In this document: one piece after another, positions 1-8,951 of the stretch
How the letters are laid out: each line of letters begins with the position of its first letter
How positions within the stretch are numbered: position 1 is the stretch's first letter
From: Archangium lansingense
Lineage (GTDB): Bacteria > Myxococcota > Myxococcia > Myxococcales > Myxococcaceae
Assembly: GCF_026626635.1 (NCBI RefSeq)
Contig: NZ_JAPNKA010000001.1
Span: forward strand, 1,488,001-1,552,000
Length of the DNA: 64,000 nt
Reading direction: 5' to 3'
The notes under the pieces: model-generated
Told to the model about the DNA's origin: nothing
Database searches by the model: none
The model's input: the letters and a program-made list of their open reading frames with translations, nothing else
Translations under genes and position numbers: made by a program

Positions 1-234
1 GCTGGCCTACCATCCAAGGTGGGGGGGGCCTCCGTCCAGCATGGGGGTGAAAGGTGGAGACACCCGGCGGCTTGGCACGTCAGGTTTCCAGAGCGGAGTG
101 CGTCGTTGAGCTCGAATACTCGCTTGCGATGTGACGCCGGCCGCTGCCACCGCGGACTGGCCGCTGCGCATTTGTCAGCCCTCGCGCCGAGCCGCCGTCT
201 GGGGTGCACCCACCCACTGACGAGAGGTTCGCGA

Positions 235-1119
235 ATGGCGACGAGCTCCCGCATCAAACGGGCCATCGTGTTTGGCCGGAATCCGCATCAGTCCGATTCC
301 TTCGACACGGAGGCCGAGGCGGCCGAAGCACTGGGCATCGAGACCTTCCAGCTCGATCTGCACGCGCTGCTCGAGGGCAACACGGAGCGAGCGCTCGCCG
401 CCATTCCAGACCGGGGTCATCTGCGGCTGCTGTATCGAGGGTGGATGCTCACGGGCGAGGAGTACGAGTCGCTGGACGAGGCGCTCGGCGAGCTGGGCCA
501 CGAGCTGATGACGACCCCCGATGAGTACGCGGCGGCGCACTACCTTCCGAACTGGTACCCGCGGCTGAAGGGGTACACCGCCCGCTCCGTGTGGACCGAG
601 GGCCCGGACCCGTTGGAGGCGTGGCATGCCGCGCAGGAACTGGGCTCGCCGCCGTGGTTGGTGAAGGACCATGTGAAGTCGGCGAAGGAGCGCTGGGCGG
701 AGGCGTGCTTCGTTCCGGCCGGAGCCACGCGAGAGGACTTCGAGCGGATTTGCAGCGCGCTGCTCGAGGAGCGCGGAGACCGCTTCGAGCGTGGCTTCGT
801 CGTCAGGCGCTTCCTGCCGTTCAAGGTCCGAGGGCGGACGCCGAGCGGGCCCGCGCATCTCGAGTTCCGGCTGTTCTTCGGCCGGGGGCGGCTCCTGGCG
901 GCGGAGTCCTATGATGACTTCGACGTCGACGTTCCAGATTTCTCAGCCTTTGAGCGGCTCGCACGGAAGATCGACGCGCGCTTCTTCACCATGGATGTCG
1001 CGATGCTCGAGGACGGCCGCTGGGTGGTGGTGGAGGTGAACGATGGAGGGGTCTCCGGGCTTCCAGCGAGCATCGACCCCCGCGAGCTGTTCGCGGCGTT
1101 GCTGGGCGTGGAGCGTTGA
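235..1119 (+). CDS. ATP-grasp domain protein (R2K-like)
   Basis: A 294-aa soluble protein. The C-terminal half has the ATP-grasp pattern: a lysine-rich strand (WLVKDHVKSAKERW), a hydrophobic strand with acidic ends (HLEFRLFFGRG), and a terminal metal/ATP-binding strand (WVVVEVNDGGVSG). The order resembles the R2K clade of ATP-grasp enzymes, which are predicted amide- or peptide-ligating enzymes of unknown substrate. I place the start at ATG 235, behind GAGAGG, because the frame extends further upstream only as low-complexity sequence. No operon partner is evident; the next gene begins about 170 bp downstream. The family is fairly sure, the substrate unknown. Confidence 0.8.
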   Translation: MATSSRIKRAIVFGRNPHQSDSFDTEAEAAEALGIETFQLDLHALLEGNTERALAAIPDRGHLRLLYRGWMLTGEEYESLDEALGELGHELMTTPDEYAAAHYLPNWYPRLKGYTARSVWTEGPDPLEAWHAAQELGSPPWLVKDHVKSAKERWAEACFVPAGATREDFERICSALLEERGDRFERGFVVRRFLPFKVRGRTPSGPAHLEFRLFFGRGRLLAAESYDDFDVDVPDFSAFERLARKIDARFFTMDVAMLEDGRWVVVEVNDGGVSGLPASIDPRELFAALLGVER

Positions 1120-1285
1120 ATGACACGCCCTGGGCAGGGCTGACGCGTCACTGACGTGTCATTCGCCCGGGCCCGGGCGTCTCTGTCGGTGAGGCTCCCT
1201 CTGACGAGGTTCGGGCACGCGCATTGCTTTGGAACCAGCGTGCGCGCACAGGACGTGCGCCGCCGCATTCAAAGGAATGAAGGAC

Positions 1286-2665
1286 ATGCTCTCTCTGCTC
1301 AGCTCCACCGCTTCGAAGGGGCCTCGCTCGCGCTCGTCCAGGCTCCTGCCCTGGTTGGCCTGCCTCGGGCTGGGTCTCGCCGCCCCTGGCTGCGAGCCGA
1401 CCGATGACGGCAACAAGGACCCTCTCGATTACACGCACCCGTTGGAGGAGGGGACTCCCATCTGCGGGCGGCCCGACTTCAACCAGATGTTCCCGTACTC
1501 CATCCGCTCCGAGACGCTTCCGGTGCTCGTCCACTACTACAAGGAGTCCGAGCGGGAGACGGCCCAGCAGGTGCTCGCGTTCGTCGAGAAGGGCTGGGAC
1601 TATCACGTCAACCGGCTCGGCATGCGGCCGGGGCTCACGGACAAGGGCGAGTGCGGCCCTGATGATGCCTTCGACGTGTTCGTGTGGAAGGGGCACCGAA
1701 GCTGCCTCGTCAACGTGCTCTCGGGTGAGCCCTCCACCTGGTGGGATGACCGGCGCGGTTTCATGGTCGTCGATCCGTGGGGTCCCTACGGCGGACCCGA
1801 GCTCGAGGAGACCGTGGTCCATGAGATGGCGCATGCCTCGCAGGCCGCGGACGACTGGTACGAGGCCCCCCACACCTTCGAGATGTCCGCCGTCTTCGCG
1901 GACCAGGTGTACGCGGACTGCTACATCAAGACCTACTTCGACGACTTCCAGGCCCACCCGGACTGGGCGCTGGACCGTGATGACAAGTACGAGACCTGGT
2001 ACATGTACGGCTCGTCCATGTACCTGCTCTACCTGAAGGATCGCTTCTTCGAGGGCAATCCGCAGTTCCTCTCGCGCATGTGGTTCGGCTCGCGCAACCC
2101 GCCGAGCGCGGAGAATGACCAGACGCTCAACGAGCCGGACTTCGCAGACGCGCTCGATGCGATGCTGAAGGACCAGAACTCGAGCTACGTGGAGACCGTC
2201 CCCGAATTCTCGCGCTGGCGCTGGTACACCGGCGATCACGTGGATGACCGCCACTTCCATCACTTCAAGGACGGGCTGGACAACCTCAAGGCGGCGAAGC
2301 TCGCGCTGGCGGCCCAGCAGGAGGCCAGGCCGGGCACCATCAGCATCAATGAGAACGCGCCGATGATGCTCGGCACGAGCTACATCGAGCTGTCGGCCGG
2401 TGCGAGCACGCCTCAGAAGGTGTACGTGTCCCTGAACGCGTCGAGCGACGCGGGGCGCCGCTTCGTTGTCCAGGCCGTGCCCGGGCTGACGCCGGACTCC
2501 GATGGTGAGTTCCTGGACCTCGCCTCGGGCCCCAAGGAGTTGAAGTTCGTGGCGGACCAGAAGCGGACCCTCATCGTCACCGCCCTCCCGACGGGTCCGT
2601 ATGATCCCGACCTGAGGACCGAGGACCGGTATCCCTTCTCGATCGTCGTCTCGGACAAGCCGTAG
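1286..2665 (+). CDS. Putative zinc metalloprotease lipoprotein (HExxH)
   Basis: A 459-aa exported protein. The N-terminus is basic, then hydrophobic (LLPWLACLGLGLAAPGC), with a lipobox-like cysteine near residue 36, so it is probably a lipoprotein. A canonical HEMAH zinc motif lies at about residue 179 and is followed by acidic residues (E/D) that could give the third ligand. The rest is rich in W, Y, D and H and looks like a secreted globular protein. It resembles the MXAN_6640-type putative metalloproteases of myxobacteria, from memory and unchecked. ATG 1286 is preferred because AAAGGA at 1270 is well spaced from it and too close to ATG 1277. Confidence 0.75.
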   Translation: MLSLLSSTASKGPRSRSSRLLPWLACLGLGLAAPGCEPTDDGNKDPLDYTHPLEEGTPICGRPDFNQMFPYSIRSETLPVLVHYYKESERETAQQVLAFVEKGWDYHVNRLGMRPGLTDKGECGPDDAFDVFVWKGHRSCLVNVLSGEPSTWWDDRRGFMVVDPWGPYGGPELEETVVHEMAHASQAADDWYEAPHTFEMSAVFADQVYADCYIKTYFDDFQAHPDWALDRDDKYETWYMYGSSMYLLYLKDRFFEGNPQFLSRMWFGSRNPPSAENDQTLNEPDFADALDAMLKDQNSSYVETVPEFSRWRWYTGDHVDDRHFHHFKDGLDNLKAAKLALAAQQEARPGTISINENAPMMLGTSYIELSAGASTPQKVYVSLNASSDAGRRFVVQAVPGLTPDSDGEFLDLASGPKELKFVADQKRTLIVTALPTGPYDPDLRTEDRYPFSIVVSDKP

Positions 2666-2674
2666 GTGGTGGGC

Positions 2675-3385
2675 TCAGGGGGAGGCTGAGCGCTCGGGCC
2701 TCCCCAGTCCCGCGAGTTCGGATGCGAGCAACTGAGCCACTTCGGCTGGGAATCGCTCCGACAGGAGAGGCATCAGCCTGCGAGCGAGGTCCTCCTGCTC
2801 CTTCCGGGCCGCGAGGGCTGCTCTCGCGAGCGCCAGGGGTGAGAGGTGCCATGCATGGAACACCCCGTTCCTGTCCGGCTCTTCTTCCCGGAGGAGCAGC
2901 CACGGCTCCTCCCAGGCGGCGAATACCTGGGGGTGGCCGATCCAGAATCCGTCGGCGTGGAGGCGGGTGGCGTCTTCCCAACTGCTCAGGTTCCCCAGGT
3001 CGCCGCAGCACCTGGGGGTCAGCACGACGTGCTCGCCTTCGAGCAGAACCTGTCCTCCCGCCATCGGGGAGACGTGTTCGAGCGGCTCCTCCGCCTTCGT
3101 GGAGTCGAGCGACTGCAGTTGGACCCGGAGCAGCTGGCGAAGGACGTGAGGGTCCGTGAGCCGTGAGACCGGGACGAGCCAGCTCCCCGGGAGCAATGGC
3201 TCCAGCCGGATGCCCGCTTTCGCGAGGCTCCGCTCCCAGTAGTGCTCCATGTCCATGGGAACTTCCTCGTGTGAACCCTCGGGAAGATCCAAGCGGGCAT
3301 AGGGCCCCGGCTCGAACTCGACGAGGGGCACCAGTCGGAGGTCGCCAGACAGCGTGACGGTCTCACGTGTGGGGGGAGGCGGCAT
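2675..3385 (-). CDS. Hypothetical protein
   Basis: A 236-aa soluble protein with no family I recognise. It starts with a proline-rich stretch, carries an acidic/aromatic middle (DMEHYWERSLAKAG) and ends with a charged helical region rich in alanine, leucine and arginine. It has no signal peptide or membrane segment. Its 3' end lies 10 bp from the convergent metalloprotease gene. Codon use matches its neighbours (strong G/C third positions), which supports a real gene. Confidence 0.6.
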   Translation of the reverse strand: MPPPPTRETVTLSGDLRLVPLVEFEPGPYARLDLPEGSHEEVPMDMEHYWERSLAKAGIRLEPLLPGSWLVPVSRLTDPHVLRQLLRVQLQSLDSTKAEEPLEHVSPMAGGQVLLEGEHVVLTPRCCGDLGNLSSWEDATRLHADGFWIGHPQVFAAWEEPWLLLREEEPDRNGVFHAWHLSPLALARAALAARKEQEDLARRLMPLLSERFPAEVAQLLASELAGLGRPERSASP

Positions 3386-3514
3386 GCGGGCTCAGCGTAA
3401 CAGGTGTGCTCCCCCGGCTGCTCCCCGTGCCAGCACGGAGAACGTCGGGTGGACGAGCGAGTGACGGTGCGTGGAAATGGCGTTGGTCAGGCAAGGACGT
3501 TAAGGGTGAGGACC

Positions 3515-3988
3515 ATGGATTCCACGACCACCGACCTGGCCACCTGTCTGCTCTGTGGCGCTGGAGCCTCTCCCGCGCTGCACCTGCCTCGCTTCGCTGG
3601 CGCCTCGTGTCAGGGCTGTGCTCAGCGCGTGGGACACCTGCTGGTGCAGGACCCCACGCTGCTGACGGACATCTGGCCGCTGCTCTCCGACGACTCGGAG
3701 CTGGAGGAGCCCGAGCCCACGGTGCAGCGCGCGGATGGGAAGACGGTGGAGTTGCGCCAGGTCATCGCGGAGATGAAGCGTGAGCTGACGGTCGAGGACC
3801 GGATGAAGCTCGCCGAGATGTACGGGGAGATCGGGTTGATTCGCGAGCAGCTCGAGGAGTGTGGCCGGGTGCTCGTCGCCGCGTCCTCCGTCGACCTGGC
3901 CCAGCGTGCGCTCAACGTGCTCTTCTCGTCCGAGCTGTGCTCGCCCCGCGGGCTCGAAGAGCTCCGCGGGCGCTTGTTCCCAGCCTGA
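3515..3988 (+). CDS. Small zinc-ribbon-like hypothetical protein
   Basis: A 157-aa protein. Near the N-terminus two cysteine pairs (CLLCG and CQGC, about 20 residues apart) suggest a zinc ribbon. The rest is mostly predicted helix, including a charged coiled-coil-like stretch around MKRELTVEDRMKLAEMYGEIG. ATG 3515 follows AAGGGTGAGG and is a better start than the upstream in-frame ATG, which would add an unlikely Cys/Arg-rich leader. The cysteine pairs could serve in nucleic-acid binding or be structural. The function is unknown. Confidence 0.65.
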   Translation: MDSTTTDLATCLLCGAGASPALHLPRFAGASCQGCAQRVGHLLVQDPTLLTDIWPLLSDDSELEEPEPTVQRADGKTVELRQVIAEMKRELTVEDRMKLAEMYGEIGLIREQLEECGRVLVAASSVDLAQRALNVLFSSELCSPRGLEELRGRLFPA

Positions 3989-4133
3989 TATGGCTGGAGA
4001 TCCACCCGGATTTGCAGCACAACGCGCGGGTGCGCGTCACCCTCCACTTCCTCACTGAGCTCATCCAGCGTGAGCGCCCGCTCCTGTCCGGAGAGGGTCG
4101 CCCCGCCTCGCGTTCCTCCGGGAGGCGATCCTC

Positions 4134-5036
4134 GTGAGTGCGCTCGTCAGCGTGCTGGCCGCCAGCCTGCTCCTCGGTGCCATCGCGCGGCGCAGCGGCC
4201 GCTTCCCGGAGCAGACGGCGCTGGTCCTCAACGCCTTCGTGCTCAACGTGGCGCTGCCCGCGCTGGTGCTGCGCGCGGTGCACCACCTCACGCTCGCCCC
4301 TGAACTGCTCGCCGCCGCCGCCACGCCCTGGCTTGTCTTCGGTGTCTCGTGGCTCTTCTTCCGTACGCTGGGCCCGCGCCTGGGCTTTCCGCCCGGCACT
4401 GTGGCAGCGCTCGTCCTCACGGGCGGGTTGAGCAACACCGCCTTCGTGGGCCTGCCCCTCATCGAGGGCCTGATGGGCCGCGAGGCGCTGCAAGTGGCCG
4501 TTGTCATCGACCAGCTTGGCTCATTCCTCGCGCTGGGCACGGTGGCCACCCTCTTCGCCGCGCGCGCCGCCGCGAAGGACACCCGCACGGGGGCCTTGCT
4601 CAAGAGGGTGGCCGTTTTCCCGCCCTTCGTCGCCCTGGTGGCCGCGTTCCTCTCCCAGCCGTGGGACTGGCCCGCGTGGGTGGACGTGGTGCTCGGCCGG
4701 CTCGGGGACATGCTCACCCCGCTGGCTCTTTTCTCGGTGGGTTTCCAGTTGCGGCCCTCGGGAGTGAAGGGCCGGATGCGCGCGCTCGCGCTGGGGCTCG
4801 GCTACAAGCTGGCGCTGGCCCCGCTCGCCATCGCGCTCCTGCTGTGGTTGCTACCTGGCATGAGCCGGCTCACCTTCGAGGTGTCCGTTCTCCAGGCCGC
4901 CATGGCTCCCATGGTCACCGCCGCAATCCTTGCTGCCGATCACGAGCTGGACCCGGAACTCTCTGCCCTCATGGTGGGGCTGGGCATTCCGCTCTCGTTC
5001 GCCACGGTGCCCATCGTCCTGTGGCTGCTGCGCTGA
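4134..5036 (+). CDS. AEC-family transporter (auxin efflux carrier-like)
   Basis: A 300-aa inner-membrane protein with about ten hydrophobic segments along its whole length and the AEC/AuxEfflux pattern: an N-terminal helix pair (SVLAASLLLGAIARRSG), a conserved GLSNTAFVGLPL segment in the middle, and a C-terminal half rich in small residues (LQAAMAPMVTAAILA) ending ATVPIVLWLLR. AEC members export small organic acids or related solutes; the substrate cannot be read here. Translation starts at GTG 4134, with GGAGG just upstream. There is no obvious co-transcribed partner. Confidence 0.88.
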   Translation: MSALVSVLAASLLLGAIARRSGRFPEQTALVLNAFVLNVALPALVLRAVHHLTLAPELLAAAATPWLVFGVSWLFFRTLGPRLGFPPGTVAALVLTGGLSNTAFVGLPLIEGLMGREALQVAVVIDQLGSFLALGTVATLFAARAAAKDTRTGALLKRVAVFPPFVALVAAFLSQPWDWPAWVDVVLGRLGDMLTPLALFSVGFQLRPSGVKGRMRALALGLGYKLALAPLAIALLLWLLPGMSRLTFEVSVLQAAMAPMVTAAILAADHELDPELSALMVGLGIPLSFATVPIVLWLLR

Positions 5037-5046
5037 GAGCGTGCGC

Positions 5047-5262
5047 CTACGCGAAGGCCTGCGTGGCGTAGGCGATCTCCAGACCCTCCTTGCGCATGCG
5101 CAGCCGCGTGCGAGACAGCCAGTGGCAATGCGGACAGTAGCTGTGGGCGCCGCCGCCCGGAGTGCTGCGGATGGTCACCGCACCGCCGCACAGCATGCAG
5201 CCCTCGGGCAGGGTGAACTCGGAGACGGCCTCGCCCGTGTTCTTCTCAGTTGATCCGGTCAT
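5047..5262 (-). CDS. Small CxxC zinc-binding protein
   Basis: A 71-aa protein with two zinc-ligand pairs (CMLCGG and CPHCH) separated by a glycine-rich turn, then a basic tail. The layout is that of a single zinc ribbon, but I cannot name the family. It is convergent with the AEC transporter gene, 10 bp from its stop. The cysteine spacing argues for a real gene rather than a chance ORF. Confidence 0.6.
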   Translation of the reverse strand: MTGSTEKNTGEAVSEFTLPEGCMLCGGAVTIRSTPGGGAHSYCPHCHWLSRTRLRMRKEGLEIAYATQAFA

Positions 5263-5468
5263 ACCCCTTCACGTAACGCATCAATCGGCGGCCACAAGTC
5301 GCCGGGCCGCGTTTTCCGTGCACCCTCGGAGGGCAGGCAGGCGGGCCTGTAGCGACTACCGTCTCATCGCATCCTGTTCACGGCCGCACACCGCAACCCG
5401 GCGGACAGAGGGGCGCGCGCTGGCACGCCAATTTCAAGAGAAGGGCGTTCCAGAGGGGGAGGGCGGGC

Positions 5469-5696
5469 ATGGAGATTGCGCGAGTAGCGCTTCGCCGACG
5501 TGGAAAGAGATGGGGGGTGGAGGTGACCCTCAAGGAGGGTGGTGTGCGGCGGTATCGCTATGGGAGCGAGGCACAGGCGCGCTACTTCGCCGCCGTGTTC
5601 GAGCTCGGACCGACCTGGCTGCCTCCGGTGTCCCGGGGCGGGCGCTCCCGGGCCGGGGCCTCCTCCGCCGAGAGGGCGGCGAGCGGGCCCGGGTAG
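5469..5696 (+). CDS. Small basic hypothetical protein
   Basis: A 75-aa protein. The first 45 residues look like a beta-rich mini-domain (arginine-rich strand, then KRWGVEVTLKEGGVRRYRYG), and the tail is low complexity. GGAGGGCGGGC precedes the ATG. It has no recognisable family and no linked neighbour, so it may be real but is weakly supported. Confidence 0.45.
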   Translation: MEIARVALRRRGKRWGVEVTLKEGGVRRYRYGSEAQARYFAAVFELGPTWLPPVSRGGRSRAGASSAERAASGPG

Positions 5697-5772
5697 GCCT
5701 GGGGGTCCGGGCATTCCCCGGGCCCCCGTGGGGGTTCCGGAGAGGCCGCGCACCTGCTAGGAGTCATGCCTC

Positions 5773-6057
5773 ATGAGCAAGAGCTACTACACCCCCCGTG
5801 CCAACCGCGAGCCCATCACCCGTGAGACGGATCCGGCTGGCCGCTGGTCCGCGACGTTTCCGGACATGATTGGCTACAAGAACCAGGGTGGCGGCAAGGT
5901 GCCCGCGGACTACGGGTGGAACACCAACCCGAAGCAGTGGCAGGAGGAGATGACGCCCGAGTCCCTCGCCACCGAGTACCGCAACCTGGTGATTCCTCGG
6001 AAGGCTCTGGACGCTCCCGCCGCGCTGCCCGAGGGCGCCAAGGCCGAGTCCAAGTAG
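5773..6057 (+). CDS. Conserved hypothetical small protein
   Basis: A 94-aa hydrophilic protein rich in proline, tryptophan and charged residues (SKSYYTPRANREPITRETD at the start, alanine/proline-rich end). It has no signal peptide, membrane segment or catalytic motif. The sequence is not low complexity and the codon use is typical of the region, so the gene is probably genuine. Its stop lies 2 bp from the stop of the convergent 391-aa gene. The function is unknown. Confidence 0.55.
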   Translation: MSKSYYTPRANREPITRETDPAGRWSATFPDMIGYKNQGGGKVPADYGWNTNPKQWQEEMTPESLATEYRNLVIPRKALDAPAALPEGAKAESK

Positions 6058-6059
6058 GC

Positions 6060-7235
6060 TCAGGTGAAGGGCAGGGCCGCGAGACGCTCCCGGAAGACCT
6101 CCAGCGTCTCGCGCAGCTCCGCATCACCGAAGGACTGCTCGAGGATCACTCGCACCTTGCGCAGGAAGGCGTCGAACACCGGCGCCCGGCCGTAGAGCGC
6201 CTCCGCCGCCGCCACCGCCTCCCGCACCACTCGCTCGGTGCCCGGCGAGCCCAGGAACAGGTGCATCGCCGCCTGCTCCAGCCGCGCCCCGCACGCCGCC
6301 CATACCGCCCGGTCATGCGTCGTCAGCGTGCGCTGCGTCAGCTCCGCGCCCACCCGCCCCAGCTCCCCGAGGAACGGCTCCATCAGCGTCTGGAGCTCCC
6401 CCGCGGGCACCTCCGGGATCGAGGCCAGCGCGTGCAGCCGCTCGCGCAGCTCCACCACCAGGCGCTTGTCCCGCGTCTTCATCGTCAGTGAGGCGGGCAT
6501 CCCCGCGAAGGCCGCCAGCATCTCCTCCAGCCGCCGCGCCTGGGCCGGCAGGGCCCGGGGCTCGGCGTTCGCCAGCTTCTCCAGCCGTGACTGCAGCGAG
6601 CGCCGCAGGTCCGCCACCGCGCTGCGCAGCGCCGCCGCCGATGCCACCTGCGTCTGGTACCCCGGCACCACGTCCTCGCGCCGCACGTCCCCGAGCGCCG
6701 CCGCCGTGAGGTACACGAGGTCCCCCATCTGCGCGCGGAAGTCCGCGCGGAACGCCTGCAGCTCCGCCATCAGCGCCCAGCGATCGCTCACCACCTCGGG
6801 CCGCCGCACTCGCTGGCCCAGGTCCGCCACGCGCCGCGACAGCCGCCCCGCGCACGCGCCCAGCACCACCTTCACCTCTCGCGCCAGCCGCTCGTCCACC
6901 CCCGCGGGCGCCCACGCGTCCTCGCGAGCACCCTCCGGCGGCGGGAAGGCCTCGTGGATGGCCGACACCAGGGCGTTCACGTCCACCACCGTGTCCCGGA
7001 TGGCAGGGGCCATCGTCTCCCACAGCGACAGGTCCGCCCCCGCCTCCTCCAGCGAGGTGGGCTCGTACTTGACGATGTTGAGGTGCCCCAGCCGGTCGAT
7101 CGCCAGCGCGGCGGCCCGGTACACGCGCGCCAGCCGCCCGGCCAGTGCGCGGTGGGTGATTCCCTCGAGCAACACCTCGAGCTGAGGAGGCAGCGTGTCC
7201 TGGGGCGCTCGGGGCTTCTTTTCCGTGGGCGGCAT
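6060..7235 (-). CDS. Hypothetical all-helical protein
   Basis: A 391-aa protein made almost entirely of amphipathic alanine/leucine/arginine-rich helices (for example RLARVYRAAALAIDRLGHLN and ALPAQARRLEEMLAAFAG). There is no transmembrane segment, signal peptide or nucleotide-binding motif. I do not recognise the family; it could be a scaffold or regulatory protein. The gene sits back-to-tail with the ATP-grasp gene upstream on the same strand (9 bp gap), so the two may be co-transcribed. Confidence 0.6.
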   Translation of the reverse strand: MPPTEKKPRAPQDTLPPQLEVLLEGITHRALAGRLARVYRAAALAIDRLGHLNIVKYEPTSLEEAGADLSLWETMAPAIRDTVVDVNALVSAIHEAFPPPEGAREDAWAPAGVDERLAREVKVVLGACAGRLSRRVADLGQRVRRPEVVSDRWALMAELQAFRADFRAQMGDLVYLTAAALGDVRREDVVPGYQTQVASAAALRSAVADLRRSLQSRLEKLANAEPRALPAQARRLEEMLAAFAGMPASLTMKTRDKRLVVELRERLHALASIPEVPAGELQTLMEPFLGELGRVGAELTQRTLTTHDRAVWAACGARLEQAAMHLFLGSPGTERVVREAVAAAEALYGRAPVFDAFLRKVRVILEQSFGDAELRETLEVFRERLAALPFT

Positions 7236-7244
7236 GGCCGCAGG

Positions 7245-8135
7245 CTAAGCCATCCCGCGAGCCTTGTGGACGATCGCGTCCGCCAGTTGTTCCACCGCGC
7301 GCGGTCCGCCCTGACGCAGGAAGAGGTTGGGCTCGGTGATCTCCAGCTCCATCAGCCTCAGCGCGCCTTGCTCGTCCCGAGCCACGTCCACGCGGGCGTA
7401 GAGCAGCTCGAAGCCCGTGGCGGCAAGCACCTGGCGGGCGAAGGCGCGCTCCTCCTCGGACGAAGGGGCGGCCTCGGCGGCGGTGGCGTCGTAGCCCGGG
7501 TTGCCCGACAGGGCGGGTTGCCGCTTGATGGCGTGAGTGTGCTCGCCACCGAAGAAGAGGATGGAGCGCTCGCCATGGCTCTCCACCGAGGCCAGGTAGG
7601 GCTGCACCATCATGTCCTTGTGCGGGAGGATTCGCTCCACCAGCGCTTGTGCGGCGGGAAGGTCCTCGGGCCTGCGCACCCGCAGCGTGTCACGTGCGCC
7701 CGCGGACACCGCTGGCTTCACCACCGCGTCGCTCCAGCCGCGCTCCGAGAGCAGGGCCTTCACGTCCGCCCGCGAGCCGCGATCCATCCATGCGGTGGGG
7801 ACGATGGCCACGCCGCGGGCTTCGAGCTCGCGCAGGTAGCCCTTGTGCGTGTTCCAGCGGAGCACCTCGGGCGGATTCCACAGCGGGCATTTGGCCCCGG
7901 CGCGGTCGGCCCAGGCGACGAACTCGTCGCGGCGTGCGTCCGAGTCCCAAGCGGTGCGGATGAGCGCGAGCCGGAAGTGGCTCCAGTCCACGGACGGGTC
8001 ATCCCAGATGACCGGCCCTGCCTTCAGTCCGCGTGCTGCGAGCGCGTCGGCGAGGAGTTTCTCGTCGGGCATGCACTCGGGGAAGGTGGACGCGGTGACG
8101 AGGGCGATGTCGAAGGCTTTCCAGTGGGTGGACAT
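7245..8135 (-). CDS. ATP-grasp domain protein (RimK/glutathione-synthetase-like)
   Basis: A 296-aa cytoplasmic protein. The N-terminal domain begins with a Rossmann-like strand (FDIALVTASTFPE) and the start of a pre-ATP-grasp fold. The ATP-grasp part shows the lysine strand (DAVVKPAVSAGARDT), a hinge (MMVQPYLASVESHGERSILF) and the terminal acidic strand (LRLMELEITEPNLFLRQGG), which supplies Mg/ATP ligands. Such enzymes ligate a carboxylate to an amine; the substrates are unknown. I start at ATG 8135 (MSTHWKAF); the frame runs 150 codons further upstream without homology. It may be co-transcribed with the helical gene at 6060-7235. Confidence 0.82.
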   Translation of the reverse strand: MSTHWKAFDIALVTASTFPECMPDEKLLADALAARGLKAGPVIWDDPSVDWSHFRLALIRTAWDSDARRDEFVAWADRAGAKCPLWNPPEVLRWNTHKGYLRELEARGVAIVPTAWMDRGSRADVKALLSERGWSDAVVKPAVSAGARDTLRVRRPEDLPAAQALVERILPHKDMMVQPYLASVESHGERSILFFGGEHTHAIKRQPALSGNPGYDATAAEAAPSSEEERAFARQVLAATGFELLYARVDVARDEQGALRLMELEITEPNLFLRQGGPRAVEQLADAIVHKARGMA

Positions 8136-8237
8136 GGTCGCTCTAAGGGGCTTCAGGTAGAGCATAGGACGAACTGGAGCCCTGGTCGCCCTCTCCAGAG
8201 GGGCGCGGCAGGAGATGAAAAGCCCTGGGTTCCTGCC

Positions 8238-8489
8238 GTGCGTGACGAGCTCGATGTCGGAACCGCAGTCAGCTACGCGAACAGGTACAGTGACGTTGCC
8301 TATTGGCGGATCCGCGGGAGGGAGCAGCAGTTGATAGACTTCCAGGGGGGTGCTCAGTCCGATAATCAAGCACCGTATCGCACCGAGAACGTCCAGCGTG
8401 GCGTGGCAAAGGACAATCCGCTGGGCAGGCTGTTCCACGACGCCGCCACAAGGCTCTGGGGGCAGCTCCACCCCTACACCGGAGACTGA
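8238..8489 (+). pseudogene. C-terminal remnant of a polymorphic (RHS-type) toxin
   Basis: An open stretch without its own start codon that encodes about 83 residues typical of a toxin tip: VRDELDVGTAVSYANRY, then RIRGREQQLIDFQGGAQSD, GVAKDNPLGRLFHDAA and an end at YTGD. The REQQLID...GGAQSD pattern is familiar from C-terminal nuclease-like domains of RHS/polymorphic toxins, probably of the GIY-YIG/URI sort. The large delivery part is absent; upstream lies the opposite-strand ATP-grasp gene. The Imm26 immunity gene begins 3 bp after its stop, which supports the identification. Confidence 0.65.
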
Positions 8490-8492
8490 GAG

Positions 8493-8951
8493 TTGGCCAA
8501 GCCGAAACACAAGACAGGCACGTTTGTCAGACTCATGCTCGCCGATGGCTCCTTCGGGTACGGTAGACTGCTCGAGCCACCCCATGTTGCCTTCTACGAT
8601 TACAGGACCACTGGCCCAGACCCTGATTTGGACAGGATTGCGTCAAAGCCCGTCCTCTTCAAGATTGCCGTCAACTTGCTGGCCGTGAAGGCGTGGGAGC
8701 TCATCGGATGGAGAGCGCTCGAGGAGCACCTCACTCAGCCGCTCGTTCAGTTCAGGCAAGATGTGGGCGACTTCCGTCGCTGCACCATCTTCGACACCGC
8801 TGGTAATACGAGGGCCGCTAGCCCCGAGGAATGCGTGGGACTCGAGCGGGCCGCGGTCTGGGAACAAGATTCTGTCGAGGAACGCCTGCTCGATGCCTTT
8901 CTGGGGCGACCCAACGCCGCCGAGGAACACCTGAAGGTACGCCTGCGTTAG
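8493..8951 (+). CDS. Imm26-family immunity protein
   Basis: A 152-aa cytoplasmic protein. The N-terminal half has the Imm26 signature (KTGTFVRLMLADGSFGYGRL, then a beta-rich region ending FYDYRT), and the second half is more variable. Imm26 proteins neutralise the C-terminal toxin domain encoded directly upstream, and here that tail is still present as a remnant. Translation begins at TTG 8493, just after the toxin stop, with GGAG at 8481, so the pair was translationally close. Its last 4 bp overlap the 3' end of the opposite-strand pirin remnant. Confidence 0.8.
   Translation: MAKPKHKTGTFVRLMLADGSFGYGRLLEPPHVAFYDYRTTGPDPDLDRIASKPVLFKIAVNLLAVKAWELIGWRALEEHLTQPLVQFRQDVGDFRRCTIFDTAGNTRAASPEECVGLERAAVWEQDSVEERLLDAFLGRPNAAEEHLKVRLR

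Noticed and set aside
1148..2263. A 371-aa minus-strand ORF in the metalloprotease gene
   Set aside because: Shadow frame; the plus strand has a signal peptide and HEMAH.
6954..8240. The long plus-strand ORF upstream of the toxin tip
   Set aside because: It is antisense to the helical and ATP-grasp genes; only the last ~83 codons have toxin similarity.
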